Source: Trypanosoma brucei gambiense DAL972
Lineage: Eukaryota; Euglenozoa; Kinetoplastea; Trypanosomatida; Trypanosomatidae
Length of the DNA: 64,000 nucleotides
Direction of reading: 5' to 3'
Assembly: GCF_000210295.1 (NCBI RefSeq)
Contig: NC_026743.1
Span: 3,472,001 to 3,536,000, forward strand
A program made the translations under genes and the position numbers. Positions 19,139-29,803 of this stretch are shown one piece after another; the first letter of the stretch is position 1; each line of letters begins with the position of its first letter. Below the pieces are notes generated by a model that was given only the letters and a program-made list of their open reading frames with translations, was not told the DNA's origin and did not search any database.

Positions 19139-19621
19139 TCACTTCTTCGGCTGGGGTTTCGCGGATCCAAACGGTTGTCCGGCCTTCACTCCGCGGAGAT
19201 GGATTCCAAACGCCCGTTCCATCTTCACAAGGACGCGCTCCTCAGGCACAGCCTTACCGTTTTCGTACTCAGTCACCACACCCACTCGCTCAGCGATTTG
19301 TTGTGCGAGCATCTGCTGGGTCCATCCTTTCGCTTGGCGTGCCTTCTGGATTGCTAGGCGAAGTCCATTGTCCACACGCTTCACCTTCAGTGTCTCGGTA
19401 TCCTCATCCAACCGTTTTGCGTTTGCACCTGGTCCTCCTTTCTGCACGTTGGAGCGGAAATGCTCCTTCTTGATTACCTCCACATTGCCACCCCTCTGCA
19501 GTGCTCGGTTCGCCTCCGCTTCACTTACACGAGTCGGCCTCTGCTGAGTGTTTTTCCTGTTGTGGATGTTAAACACTTGCGGCTCCCAGTCCTGGCCCGT
19601 CATGATTTGACCGCGAGCCAT
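19139..19621 (-). CDS. MBF1: Multiprotein bridging factor 1 (MBF1/EDF1)
   Basis: The 160-residue protein has the MBF1 N-terminal domain (MTGQDWEPQVFNIHNRK near residues 7-23) and a C-terminal Cro-type helix-turn-helix (about 86-142: VDNGLRLAIQKARQAKGWTQ, then MLAQQIAERVGVVTEYENGKAVP and LVKMERAFGIHLRG). MBF1 is a conserved coactivator in other eukaryotes. It also binds collided ribosomes and prevents frameshifting. In trypanosomes, which lack gene-specific Pol II control, the ribosome role is more plausible. Length and domain order are normal. A likely splice acceptor is the GCAG whose AG is the complement of 19675-19676. Confidence 0.93.
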   Translation of the reverse strand: MARGQIMTGQDWEPQVFNIHNRKNTQQRPTRVSEAEANRALQRGGNVEVIKKEHFRSNVQKGGPGANAKRLDEDTETLKVKRVDNGLRLAIQKARQAKGWTQQMLAQQIAERVGVVTEYENGKAVPEERVLVKMERAFGIHLRGVKAGQPFGSAKPQPKK

Positions 19622-20271
19622 CTTTTAGTTTAACACTATAATTAAGAAAGACCCCTTCACTTTTCTAATTAGTGCTGCGTATTTTAAAAGCGAAAAAATT
19701 AAAAATTAAGGAGGTTAAAGATGTGGCAGGGACGGTAACTGACGACGAGCCAAAAAAAAAAAGACTCGCACAGCTACTGCACCCACGAAACCTTAAAAAA
19801 ACATTCCTAAACAGAGCTTTAAACGCCACACGCACTAACATAGGGCAGCATACATCAATTGCTAATTATCATTTAAGTGAACGACAAAAAAACAATGAAT
19901 CGCTAAAACATTATCCCCCATAAGTCGGGAGTAACAAATAAAAACCAGCAACGGCACATTCTATTCCTAACATTCAACAATAGTGTCCATGCATACACTC
20001 CAAACTGCAAGACTACTACTTACCTACGCTAAAGAATTAAAACAAACGTCACCGTGCTAAGAGAAATTAATATGCATCAAAGCCACTTCCACAGTTTGCT
20101 CTCGTTGCCGCTCATGATAATCGTGACCTTCTTGGCCTTTTGCCCTATTTTTTTTTTCTTAAAACAAACATATATCTCATCAAAGGCAGGTTCCCCCGCG
20201 CGCACCGCGTCCGTGATCCCGCACCCTACTGAAAACAGAAGATGACGGTACAACGTACCTCAATGAAATCA
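19622..20271. other. Spacer between ADP/ATP carrier stop and MBF1 start
   Basis: No gene. It holds the MBF1 splice region near 19675 and A-rich UTR sequence. Confidence 0.65.
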
Positions 20272-21195
20272 CTAATTCGATCTGCGCCACTCCACATAAA
20301 TGGGTTTCAGCGCATCCACGCCGGAAAGTACACCAGCACCAGCGATACCGCGCAGGATGTTTGCACCAGCGCCTCGCATCAGGGATGCAGCTCCCTCCTG
20401 TTTAATTACCTGCAACATACAATCCATCGAGTTCTTGTACTTCACAGCAGCACCTGATGTCATCATCATGCGCCGGCGAACGGTGTCCAACGGGTAAGAA
20501 AGAAGCCCCGCCACAATAGTCACAGCCCATCCAAGGAAGAAGTTTACGATGAATGTGTCCACAGGAAGCATTGGCTGAAGGGTGTCGTAAAGTCCAAAGT
20601 AGAAACCACGGTACACAACAATACCAATACAGGATACCACAAAGCCACGATACAACCCAGCGATGCCATCACTCTTCCATGTCTTGACATAGCAGTCCAC
20701 AATACCGTTAAATTGGCGCTCCCCACCACCCTTCACAGACTTCGTGTCGTTAGCGAGACGGGTACGGACGTAGTCCAAGGAATACACAAAACAAAGAGAT
20801 GCAGCACCAGCGAGACCACCAGATGCCATGTTACCCATAAACCACTTGCCATAGCCATCCTTCTCCTTTTTGTAGTTGAACATCCTCTTAAATTTATCCT
20901 TAAAGGCGAAATTCAGCGCCTGAGTTGGGAAGTAACGCAGAACATTTGACAGGTTACCTCGCCAAAGCGGATACACGCCCTCCGTGCTGATGGTGCGCCG
21001 AAAGCAGTCAACGACACCGTTGTATGGCTTGTCCAGTCGGCCTTGCTTCATCATCTCTCCCTGGTTCTGTACGAGCAGTTTTACTCTTTCGATTGGAGCA
21101 GCCGCCGTCTTGGATAAACCGGCAGCGACACCACCAATCATAAACTCCTCAAGGAACCCAAGTTTGGGGGCCGGTTCCCGCTTTTTATCCGTCAT
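20272..21195 (-). CDS. AAC: Mitochondrial ADP/ATP carrier
   Basis: The 307-residue protein starts [11 protein letters not shown] at 21195. The open frame continues 24 codons further upstream, but that part crosses the splice acceptor at 21227-21228. It has three repeats of the mitochondrial carrier family with [14 protein letters not shown] and PLDTVRRR signatures and six hydrophobic spans. The diagnostic ADP/ATP-carrier motif RRRMMM is at 240-245. It exchanges cytosolic and matrix ADP and ATP across the inner membrane. This is the first gene of the leftward unit. From memory the T. brucei reference has three tandem near-identical copies here, whereas this window has one. Confidence 0.96.
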   Translation of the reverse strand: MTDKKREPAPKLGFLEEFMIGGVAAGLSKTAAAPIERVKLLVQNQGEMMKQGRLDKPYNGVVDCFRRTISTEGVYPLWRGNLSNVLRYFPTQALNFAFKDKFKRMFNYKKEKDGYGKWFMGNMASGGLAGAASLCFVYSLDYVRTRLANDTKSVKGGGERQFNGIVDCYVKTWKSDGIAGLYRGFVVSCIGIVVYRGFYFGLYDTLQPMLPVDTFIVNFFLGWAVTIVAGLLSYPLDTVRRRMMMTSGAAVKYKNSMDCMLQVIKQEGAASLMRGAGANILRGIAGAGVLSGVDALKPIYVEWRRSN

Positions 21196-21224
21196 CCTGA
21201 TAATGCAAAAAGGTGTGCGATACT

Positions 21225-21240
21225 TCCTGAGAGAAAATAT
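21225..21240 (-). promoter_or_regulatory. Splice acceptor deciding the ADP/ATP carrier start
   Basis: On the minus strand a TTTTCTCTCAG string (AG = complement of 21227-21228) lies 32 bases before the ATG at 21195. It makes the upstream extension of the reading frame untranslated. Confidence 0.7.
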
Positions 21241-21606
21241 ATATAGCAGTAAGGAATTATTTAGCAAAAAATAATTTTTTGCGATGAGGGTTAATAGTTT
21301 AGTAGTTATCGATGATGTACTTACAGAAATTCTTTATTATGCTAACATATCTATCTTTCTTTTTGGTGAAAGAAATTTAAGCAGTTATAATTGACTCCTT
21401 CTGTTGATTCCATATACCCTTCTTGACGCTGAGTGTTTTTTTATTTTGTTTATCACCTTTTGCATCTTTTTTTTTTGTAGCCACGGGACACCACCAAAAT
21501 ATTCCTGTTATTAACATCAAAATCATTGAGGAAGGACGAGTAATCTACACTATATATGCAAATCTTGGCTCAATGTTGTCATTAGTCATACGGTCCATAT
21601 GCACCA

Positions 21607-21624
21607 GGCCCGGCTAGTCGGGCC
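21607..21624. other. Perfect GC-rich hairpin
   Basis: GGCCCG, a six-base loop GCTAGT, then CGGGCC: a perfect 6-bp stem extended by one A/G-flanked base, in otherwise AT-rich sequence, about 410 bp upstream of the carrier ATG. It may be chance. Confidence 0.5.
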
Positions 21625-24600
21625 GAAAAATACGTGCAATTTTCTGAACCAATCTTCCTGCACGTAGACGCATGTCCCTTAAATGTTCGTATATCTACGT
21701 ATACATGTATATTTGGGGCACTTGATATTCGATGCGTTACAAGGAATTCCTTGTTTCCTCTCCGTTTAAATGCCTACGAGAAATGAAAAGTAGATTGGGG
21801 GAAATACACACAGCTGCTTTGCCTAAGTTTTGCCTTGTTTTTCTATATAGTCTAAACAACAATACTTTAATTCATGCCTAAATATCCATTTTTATGTACC
21901 TCATTGCAAAAGATGAATCAATCTGAAGAAAAAAAATGTAAATATGAAAGGGATGTGAGAAGCCACGCTGACACAGGAAAGTAACAAACAATTTAAGAGG
22001 AAGGCACCAAGTGCATGAGATAAAATGTTTAGATATAATTTTATATCAAGATGGAGCACACATGCGCAAATGGCAACTACCTCGGTTGGTCAACAAAAAC
22101 TCTCTTACGGAGAGTGGGCGACAGAAGTCACTTCTGAGAACGTGAAAACGGGAGAAACAATGCGAAATTGCGCTCATATATACAGTTCCGTGCTCATATG
22201 CATACGTTTAATACGTTATTCGTTTTTCGTCTCACTTGTTTTCCAAATTACCGGCACCTACGATGTGTATGAAAGAGAAAGTCAAAAGAACTAAGAAAGA
22301 AAAATCCGAAGATGGTCAAGAGTACTTCGGAATTAAAATCATCGCATAGCGAAACTCAAGCACTTCGGGACCCCCATTTAACAAAGTTCGTGTAGTTGGC
22401 CAGGCGACTATCTCAATTCTGACTATGCCTTCCATACAAATCGCCTTTAATTTTCTTTTCACCCTTTAATATGAAAGTTACCATCAATCTTAGATATAGC
22501 AGCATCAGCAGCAAACGGCACGTCCAATATATCAAATGACCGATTATTTCTGTTGCACTTAAAATAAAGAACGTCAGTTGTTGTTTCAATCGCAGCAGGA
22601 CAGATACACGTTTTCTGACACCAGAGCGTCCAGTGAATTAACTGCTTCCACCACGCGTGCTTCATTGATCACGATTAGTTAAGTGTGTGTGGGAAAACGG
22701 TAACCTTAGGGTTCATGTCTCCGGTAGCTGAACCTCAAATTTTTCACTTATCACCTACTACACAACTTCACATTTTAAACATAGTCGGTGCTCGCAGAAC
22801 TATTTCCGTGATCTTCTTTTTACTATTCTTTCCCTATCACATTGATTCGTAGAATGCGTTTAAGTCACCCCAATGAATAAACTCAAACCTTTCAAGTGTC
22901 TTAGAAACCGGAGAGGTGATCTCACACCCACGACTACATCCCACTACAGGTGGGGAAAGCCTCCTTTTAGGTGTATCTACAACAATCTGAAGATCCAAAC
23001 CTACCCCCCAAGTAAAACCCTTATGTGACAAAAACAAGGTCCCTATACGCATCAGAAACTGCATAAACCAAACGATGTACCGCACAAGTTGAAAGTTCTA
23101 GCTTTGTACCGATATATCATCGTTACTGTTATAGCAATTAGATCCGTGAAAGAAGTTCAAACTGTATCGAGCGTCAAGAAGTAGCGTCCATAAATGGAAA
23201 TTATAATAATATACGGCCAGTTGTCACCGTGCGAAAACGCAACTCATATATTAGCACCGCTTCCAAGATGGAGATGGTCTGAACATGGGGAACGACCCTG
23301 ACGGAAAGTATCGTGAGGTTCCAAAGCCCATCAGGGCTAAACCCCGCAGTCCATATACTCGACTCGGTCACGGGGGTGCATAACGAAATCAGCATCACCA
23401 CCGTCCGCAACAAGAAACCCCTACGGATACCTTTCACAGAGTAAATAAAATTCTCTAAACAAAATTACCTTAGGATGTTGTGTCACAAAAACAAATTAAA
23501 CCCAGCATCCACTAGGCCTCTGCACCTTTTCCAGTAATATATCGGATGAATCGGAGCGCTGAGTCGAACGCGGTACTCTAGGTTAGGCATTTCATTTCCT
23601 CTCACGGTACCAACGCCTTGCTTTTTTTTTTTAAAATTCATTGCTTTGTGGCATGCGAGGCGTAAAGCTCAGCCGCCGCTCTCTTAGAAGCGGTCCTGCC
23701 TTCATTAAGACATTTGGTGTGTCAGCGACATTATCCGTGCTTCTTTCATCGTGAAATCTAACCGCAGTCATAGTAGCAGACAAATGTCTTCCTCCATTGC
23801 TAACAGGACCTCCATATTTATTTTTTATTTAAAAGCCTTTAGTCTGTAAAGTTACGCTGAACTCCTGACAAACAGCAGCACAATGAGTATGATCTAACAA
23901 TCCACTGGACAGAACAGTGGCAGCACGCTCCACATGTCACTCATCGAACAATGACCGAATTTTCCATATTTCTATCCCCTCTAAATTCACATCACTGAGT
24001 TCATGTTTTTCTCAAACATTACTCAACATGGAAACAAATCCGCTCCACACATCATTTTTTTCTGTTAACGGCAGCAAACAAGCGACAATGATTATTACCC
24101 GAAGTCGGTAGTAAAACAGTGTCCATGGCCCTAACGCATAGCTTTTCATGCGACCATCCAGCCTTCCGTACCATAACTAATACCCTTCAGACACTCCAAC
24201 GGCGATCGAGCACAAAACTATCCTTGTTCATGCTCCGACACGCATCCGCTGGCAATAACAACCAAATATCTTATTGATAAAACCAGAATTTCCATGAAAA
24301 AAGAGATAATCCATAGAGGAAAGTTGGTTCACCCACTGGCATCGCACTTTCAGATTTTGGTAGGTTGACGCAGTATTGCTTCAAACAATCACCAATTCCC
24401 TGGACAATACATGCGTCATTACATTTTATTTTCGAAGTTCCCACAATGGTATAAAGCCACAGTTTTCATTGACCCACCGAACCGAGAAAGAAAATCATTT
24501 CGGTACCGCCTTAACGATGAACGTTTTTCTCTTTCTTTTTTTTTTTTAGCAATGCCCGAAGAAACCTCACTCTTCTATACAGCATTGTTAGCTGCATAGC

Positions 24601-24739
24601 GGTCGATGAGACTGTGAACGCAACGTTTCCCGCAAAGATATCGGCACACGTCCATTTAAAATAATATCAAGTCAGCAGCTGCTGCTGACACTTAAACTCC
24701 CGATTCCTTACAAAAAAAAAAGAGAGGGAAAAGAGAAGT

Positions 24740-24770
<31 letters not shown>

Positions 24771-24772
24771 TT
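24740..24772. repeat. Compound TC/TG microsatellite
   Basis: About eight TC units run directly into about eight TG units within the strand-switch region. Confidence 0.9.
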
Positions 24773-27700
24773 CCTAGACCTCGAAAGTGATCACCAAATC
24801 GTCAACCTTAATTTCCCATATCCTGCCTGTCCCACGGCGCATCCGTTGGTTATGCCTCCCTACACACCTGACAAAAAGCAACCACATACCCCCTCGAACT
24901 TCCTATCTTTGTAGTTTCATGAAGGTTTCCGACCTATCGCCACAGTTGTTTTACCCCGGCCCCAACGAATTGTCAACATTGCTGGTGGATCACCATTTTG
25001 AAGACTACCCATTCTCGCCGTGAAAGCAGTCCTAATTGTGGATAAAGCAAGAGAGGGCGCACACCCTGAACCCGCCGGTGACGTGCCTCGTCATGGCTAG
25101 CCCTCCCATACCAACGCAGAAACCACAACAGGGGCAGCCGACGCATCGGCGCCCACTGAGGAGTGGTGCGGCCGCACCACCTGCCGCTCGTATTGGTCCT
25201 CATGAGATAATAAGAGCCACCCCTCCCCGCGCCCCAAAATCAGTCAGTACACGTGCCTTCGCATTGTTCAATACAACGCCGCTAATTTAGGTGACGTGAC
25301 CGCTGGTCCAACGCCCCTGTACAGTTATTCCCCCTCGGCAGTGCTTATCGCACCCTCGCGGGAGCCTCCCCACGCCGCCGCCGGCGAATGCATCCGGCAG
25401 CCCGGCTGTCAGTTGTAGCACGTACCAGAACGCGTTTTCAGTTTCGTTGCGGCACCATTTCTCCGCAGCACGTAGTGGAAGAAGTGGAAACTCCTCACGC
25501 CAGATCCCCTCCATGGCTACCCACGACCATTCCCTACATTGTCAGCCTTTCTAGAGGTAATTTCCGCCTCCCAACCTGGCACTACTTCTCCCCATCGTCT
25601 TGTTTTCAGGTGATCGCATGCAACCACCCACCGGTTCATCCACTAGCGTTCTGTTGCAGCCCCTGGGGCGCCGTCGGGTTACCCAGCTCCGCACGGACGC
25701 GAAAAGAGACATGATGAAGGGGAGTGGGTGCGGCTCCTCGTCCTTTTGACGAGAGTACGCGCACTTGGCGGTACCATAACACTACTGGAAGACAATATGC
25801 AAACTGTCTCCAATCCCCTATATACCCGTATGATCACCCCTTCAACAACACACTGTCCACGAAAATATTTCGACTACTGGTAACTCAATGGGTGTGGTAA
25901 CGTTTCATTGAAATCGCCGCACCGGCTTCATGATTCCGACAGCCTCCAGGAACTTATGCACCTCCTCTCCATGAAATAAAAGGTCTGATTTAATTGCGCG
26001 ACGTGAAACGTATGTTGGACAATAGTGTTGATGTGAATCTGTCTGGTGTCCGCGGTTCATTCGTGTGTCGGCCTCCTGCCCCTCAGCTCAAATCTCTCCC
26101 CTAAACACACACTGTGATATGCTCCGTGGCGCCTCAGTGGATTGCTATGTGCGTAAACGTTTTCTGGCATATTATGTGTCACATATTGCTTTCCATCAGC
26201 CCTTTAATCTTGGCTTAACAATAACGCTTGCTCATTCGGAGGAGCCGTATCGTTACAACGGTTCTGCCCCCCACATTGTACAGTATCATGTTTTAACTTC
26301 CGTCTTGAGGTGAGTGAAAAGCACGTACCGAAGCTGGGCACAAAGATGCTGTATTAAATTTGTTTCTTCTACTTAACACTTTCTTTAGGGGAAACAATTC
26401 TATAAATAATCTCTGCTTTTGTTTGACACTCATTATAACACAACGTCGCGAAGTTTCTGCCAGTTCCTATGCCGTGCATGGTGTGCACGATTCCTGGCAG
26501 TCAACACTGTGCACCCAATCCTATGACGTGGATGCTGCACTCCTGTGTTGCAGGCCGCTACGTTCATAGAGGGCGCCATCCTCGTTTATGCTCTATGATA
26601 CGCCTGCGATGATATAGCTCAATTTTCGTGCAGCGGCGAGTGACCAGCGGCCACTTTCCCACACATCCCGACTCTCCACGTCGATGCAGATTCTATCGCT
26701 ATGTCGGCAACCTGAAGTCTATTTCCCCCTTTTCTGCATCTCGCATGTCACCATTCCACGTACGTATTGAAACGTTACTTGGAGTACCTTTTGTGCTCCA
26801 CCAATCTCCGCTCATTCTCCGCCAATGAGAAAGGTGAACGGGAGCCGCCTAGGGTGTTCCAGCAGCCTGAACACCGCCTTTGTTAGGTTGGATGCAACCA
26901 AGTGCTCCCGAAGCCGCAATACAACAATGTACAGACTTCGTGGTGTGTGAACGATGATGCTTCCTTTCTCTTGTCGCACCACCGGCGTCATGTTACACAC
27001 AAAGAAACCGTGCTGGACGTTGGAGGTTCCATTTCCGCAGACATGTTAAAAAAGGGAAGGAACTTCATTTTAATTATTAACAGAGGGGTGCCGAGTGCCG
27101 TAACTTTTCCATACCCTATGCTGAACTATCCATTTTTTGAGAGTGGTTCGTCTAAGCGAGCTGCTGCTCCTCGTTCTGTTGGGAAGGAGGCTGCGGAGAG
27201 GGTGGGCGCGTTGCCTCCATGAACTTTACGTATTTATTGCACTGTCCTCTGTTTTGGTCCACTTTGTGAAATGCGTCTGAGGCACTCACCGGCTCGTCGG
27301 TCGTCATATGTTCTCGCAGTGTTTTCTCTCCCATATTCTTCGGGGCGGTATTGCAGTGAAAGTGCCATGCAGGACGCGTGTCAGAGCAGTGTTTGATGTT
27401 CCGGAAGTCTTCGGAGTTAGAGGGCAAATGCTCCTCTTCTCCTTCCGTGCGGCGTGATTCTCATACCGAGGCTTCCACTAAGCAGGCTGCAACTTGTCTG
27501 CTGACTTTTTGGTTTATTCTTTTCCCATATTTCAGTGTTGGAGTGTTTCTCTTGCCACCCTTGGGAGTCGGGCACAGTCATATGAAGGCACTTGCTTCGG
27601 CAGCCAAAGGTGGTTCCGTTTGTTATTTGTTTGTGGGGACATTTGTCTCCCTTACCTTTTCGGCCACCTCTTTTCCCATGGAGTAAGGCCTCTGGTATTG

Positions 27701-29780
27701 TCCTGCCCGATAATCTTTGCCCCGTTCGTTCCATCATGAATAATAGCTGCAAAAGTGTGTGTCTGTACGGCGGCGGATATTTCTCCAGTCCCCAATCGCT
27801 TCGGTTGCTTTTACTCTTCTGAAGCACGGTTCAGAGGCGGTTGCTCAGTGCACTTCCATGGAAATAGCGCGCACAGACAGGATATCAGTTGTTTGTCTGA
27901 GCTGACGTGGGCATGAAACAGTATCATGTGCTGTCTTTTGTCGGCAGTGACCAAATGTGTCAAGGCGAGCCTCGGGGAATCGTTTTGCTGTTCCTGTTGT
28001 GGCTCCTACTTTCCGTGGGGAGGGTAAGCGGAAGCGAGCGTGTCAGTTCAAGGAATTGGAGAAGGTGCACTGTTACGCGGACAAATTCACGTCCGGGAAT
28101 ACTCCAACTAACAACCACACACGCACACTGCTCTTCCACCTGAGGCTGTTACGCCAGTTCCCTTTCAAGTGGCGTTGAGCTGATCAACCTCTGCTGCAGA
28201 CGAGATATTGCTCTGAAACAAGGGGCAGGAGACGATCCTTTCCCTAACCGCCTGTCTCAAAGAGCGATTTGCCTTTCCGGAGGACCTAACCTCATTTCGC
28301 TCACTCTTTGGGAGATGAGTCGGGAGTCTGCCTTGGCACCACCACTGCAAAGTAGTTTTGACGGGTCTTGCGTCGTCGATGGGTCCGCCTTCGCGTATCT
28401 GGAGTCCCTCCGAGGATTCCGCATATCCGAGTGCAGGTCTGTGGCGCGCCCCAGGGCGAGTTCATGTGGTGGCGCTTCCGCTGAAGCCTAGTGTTGCTGC
28501 GGGTGGGTTGCAGGTGCTCAGTTTTCTTTTCCGGAGGGAGGCATCTGGTCGTGGGGCCTTTGCGATTTAGTGTTACGGCCGGGCTGTACAGTGTCCTCCC
28601 CGTAGACCGTAAGGACATCAAGCGAATCTTTTTTTTATGTTGTTGCCGGTGCGCGGAGCTTTTGCCTCCATTCTGGTTATGTTGCTTATAGTTCTTGGCC
28701 GTGAGGTGGCGGCTTTCTTCGCTTGCGTCGTCGGCGTCTCAATCGGCGCCAAGTGCTATTCGCGTTTCTGAGGATAGAAGATTGCCCTCATTGTCTCTTG
28801 AGCCGCTTCCGTGAGAGGCGCGGCTGCCGGCCACGGAGAAGTGTAGAGACTGGCTGTGCCCGCCGCGATGAGTGAGAATTGGCAGTTAATCTGTAGCTGC
28901 TCTGTACGGTCCTGGCGCTATTTGAGGTATGGGTCCGTTGAAATTGAAGCATGTAGGCTTTCGGCCTTAAAATGTGTTACCCGCTTTTGTGGGAGGTGTT
29001 GCCGTGGGGCGAAGAGCGGCTTGCTTTCGGGGAGGGCTGCTTCAGATAGCTATCTCTAACTCCTTTGAATTTTCCAATGGTCGTTTTCGTCGGTCACTGT
29101 CATCGCACGGTCGGCTACGCATCTTCCTTTTCATTTGTCGGATCTCGCTGCCACAGATCTTTTGCGCGGTCCCCTCTTGTGGTTTTAAAGACAGCGATTG
29201 CTTGTCGCACTAGTTGCCATTATTGTTGTTTTGGATGAATTGTACCGCACCCTCGTCCAGTCCTTTAGCACGCCTCGCTGCAGGTTCTTTCACTGCTCTT
29301 CGCCCACCTTTTACGCTGAGGTGTTGGTGGTGCGAGGACAGGTTGGTAATTTGACTCCTAGGGCGTTTTTGTCCGTTTTCAGTGCTCTTCTGCTGCTACT
29401 TCTCATGGCGTATATACGGTTGCTGTCGCTTCTTGTCCCTGCTATTCCTGCGTTTCCGACTGCCTTTCGCTGACTGTGCGTGTGCGTAGCATCCCGTATC
29501 CTCTGAGACTATTTTAGGGATATAGGAACTGAACCTTCATGCAGCAGAAGGCCGTACCCCTTCCACAGTGTGCTTCACGGAGCTTCTTCATGTGACTCTA
29601 TATCTTGCACTTCTTCTGGTGAGCTGCGGTTTCAGAAAGGTGCTCGTGCGGCCCCTCCCCTTTCACTTCGTGATATCGTGTCCGATGCTTGGTCTTTTCT
29701 TTTTGATTGCTAACCGCATATGTTTTTGTTTCCTCCCTTATCATACCCCTCGGTGACTCGATATTGTGGGGATTTTGTTT

Positions 29781-29788
29781 TGTCTTAG
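29781..29788 (+). promoter_or_regulatory. First splice acceptor of the rightward unit
   Basis: A T-rich tract (TTTTGTTTTGTCTTAG) ends with AG at 29787-29788, 15 bases before the ATG at 29804. Confidence 0.7.
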
Positions 29789-29803
29789 GAAAATACCAAG
29801 AAT

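Larger units (their letters stand above)
21196..29803. other. Divergent strand-switch region (probable Pol II transcription start region)
   Basis: This 8.6-kb interval separates a leftward unit (genes to 21195) from a rightward unit (genes from 29804). No open frame above about 136 codons occurs and none shows a domain. In trypanosomes divergent strand switches are Pol II start regions with H2A.Z/H2B.V and acetylated histones, and initiation is broad rather than from a TATA box; that is known biology, not visible here. Base composition shifts: about 27.1-29.8 kb is clearly G/T-rich on the plus strand, like the sense strand of the right-hand unit, and 24.8-25.7 kb is C-rich. A TC/TG microsatellite (24740-24772) and a short hairpin (21607-21624) are the only discrete features seen. 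I found no tRNA-like sequence and no retroposon I could name. Confidence 0.8.

Noticed and set aside
21196..21267. 24-codon N-terminal extension of the ADP/ATP carrier
   Set aside because: It crosses the splice acceptor at 21227-21228, and carrier-family proteins start at MTDKKREP.
22459..23437. Three minus-strand frames (68-82 codons) in the strand-switch region, possible decayed retroposon
   Set aside because: No reverse transcriptase, endonuclease or VSG signature could be recognised; length is within chance.
27417..27827. 136-codon minus-strand frame in the strand-switch region
   Set aside because: No domain; composition reflects the G/T-rich plus strand; opposite to the neighbouring rightward unit.
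29198..29473. 91-codon hydrophobic frame just before the first rightward gene
   Set aside because: Leu/Val richness follows from G/T-rich DNA, and the frame does not begin at ATG.
21196..29803. tRNA or small RNA genes, often found at strand switches
   Set aside because: Reading for a T-loop consensus on both strands gave no match; a covariance search could overturn this.
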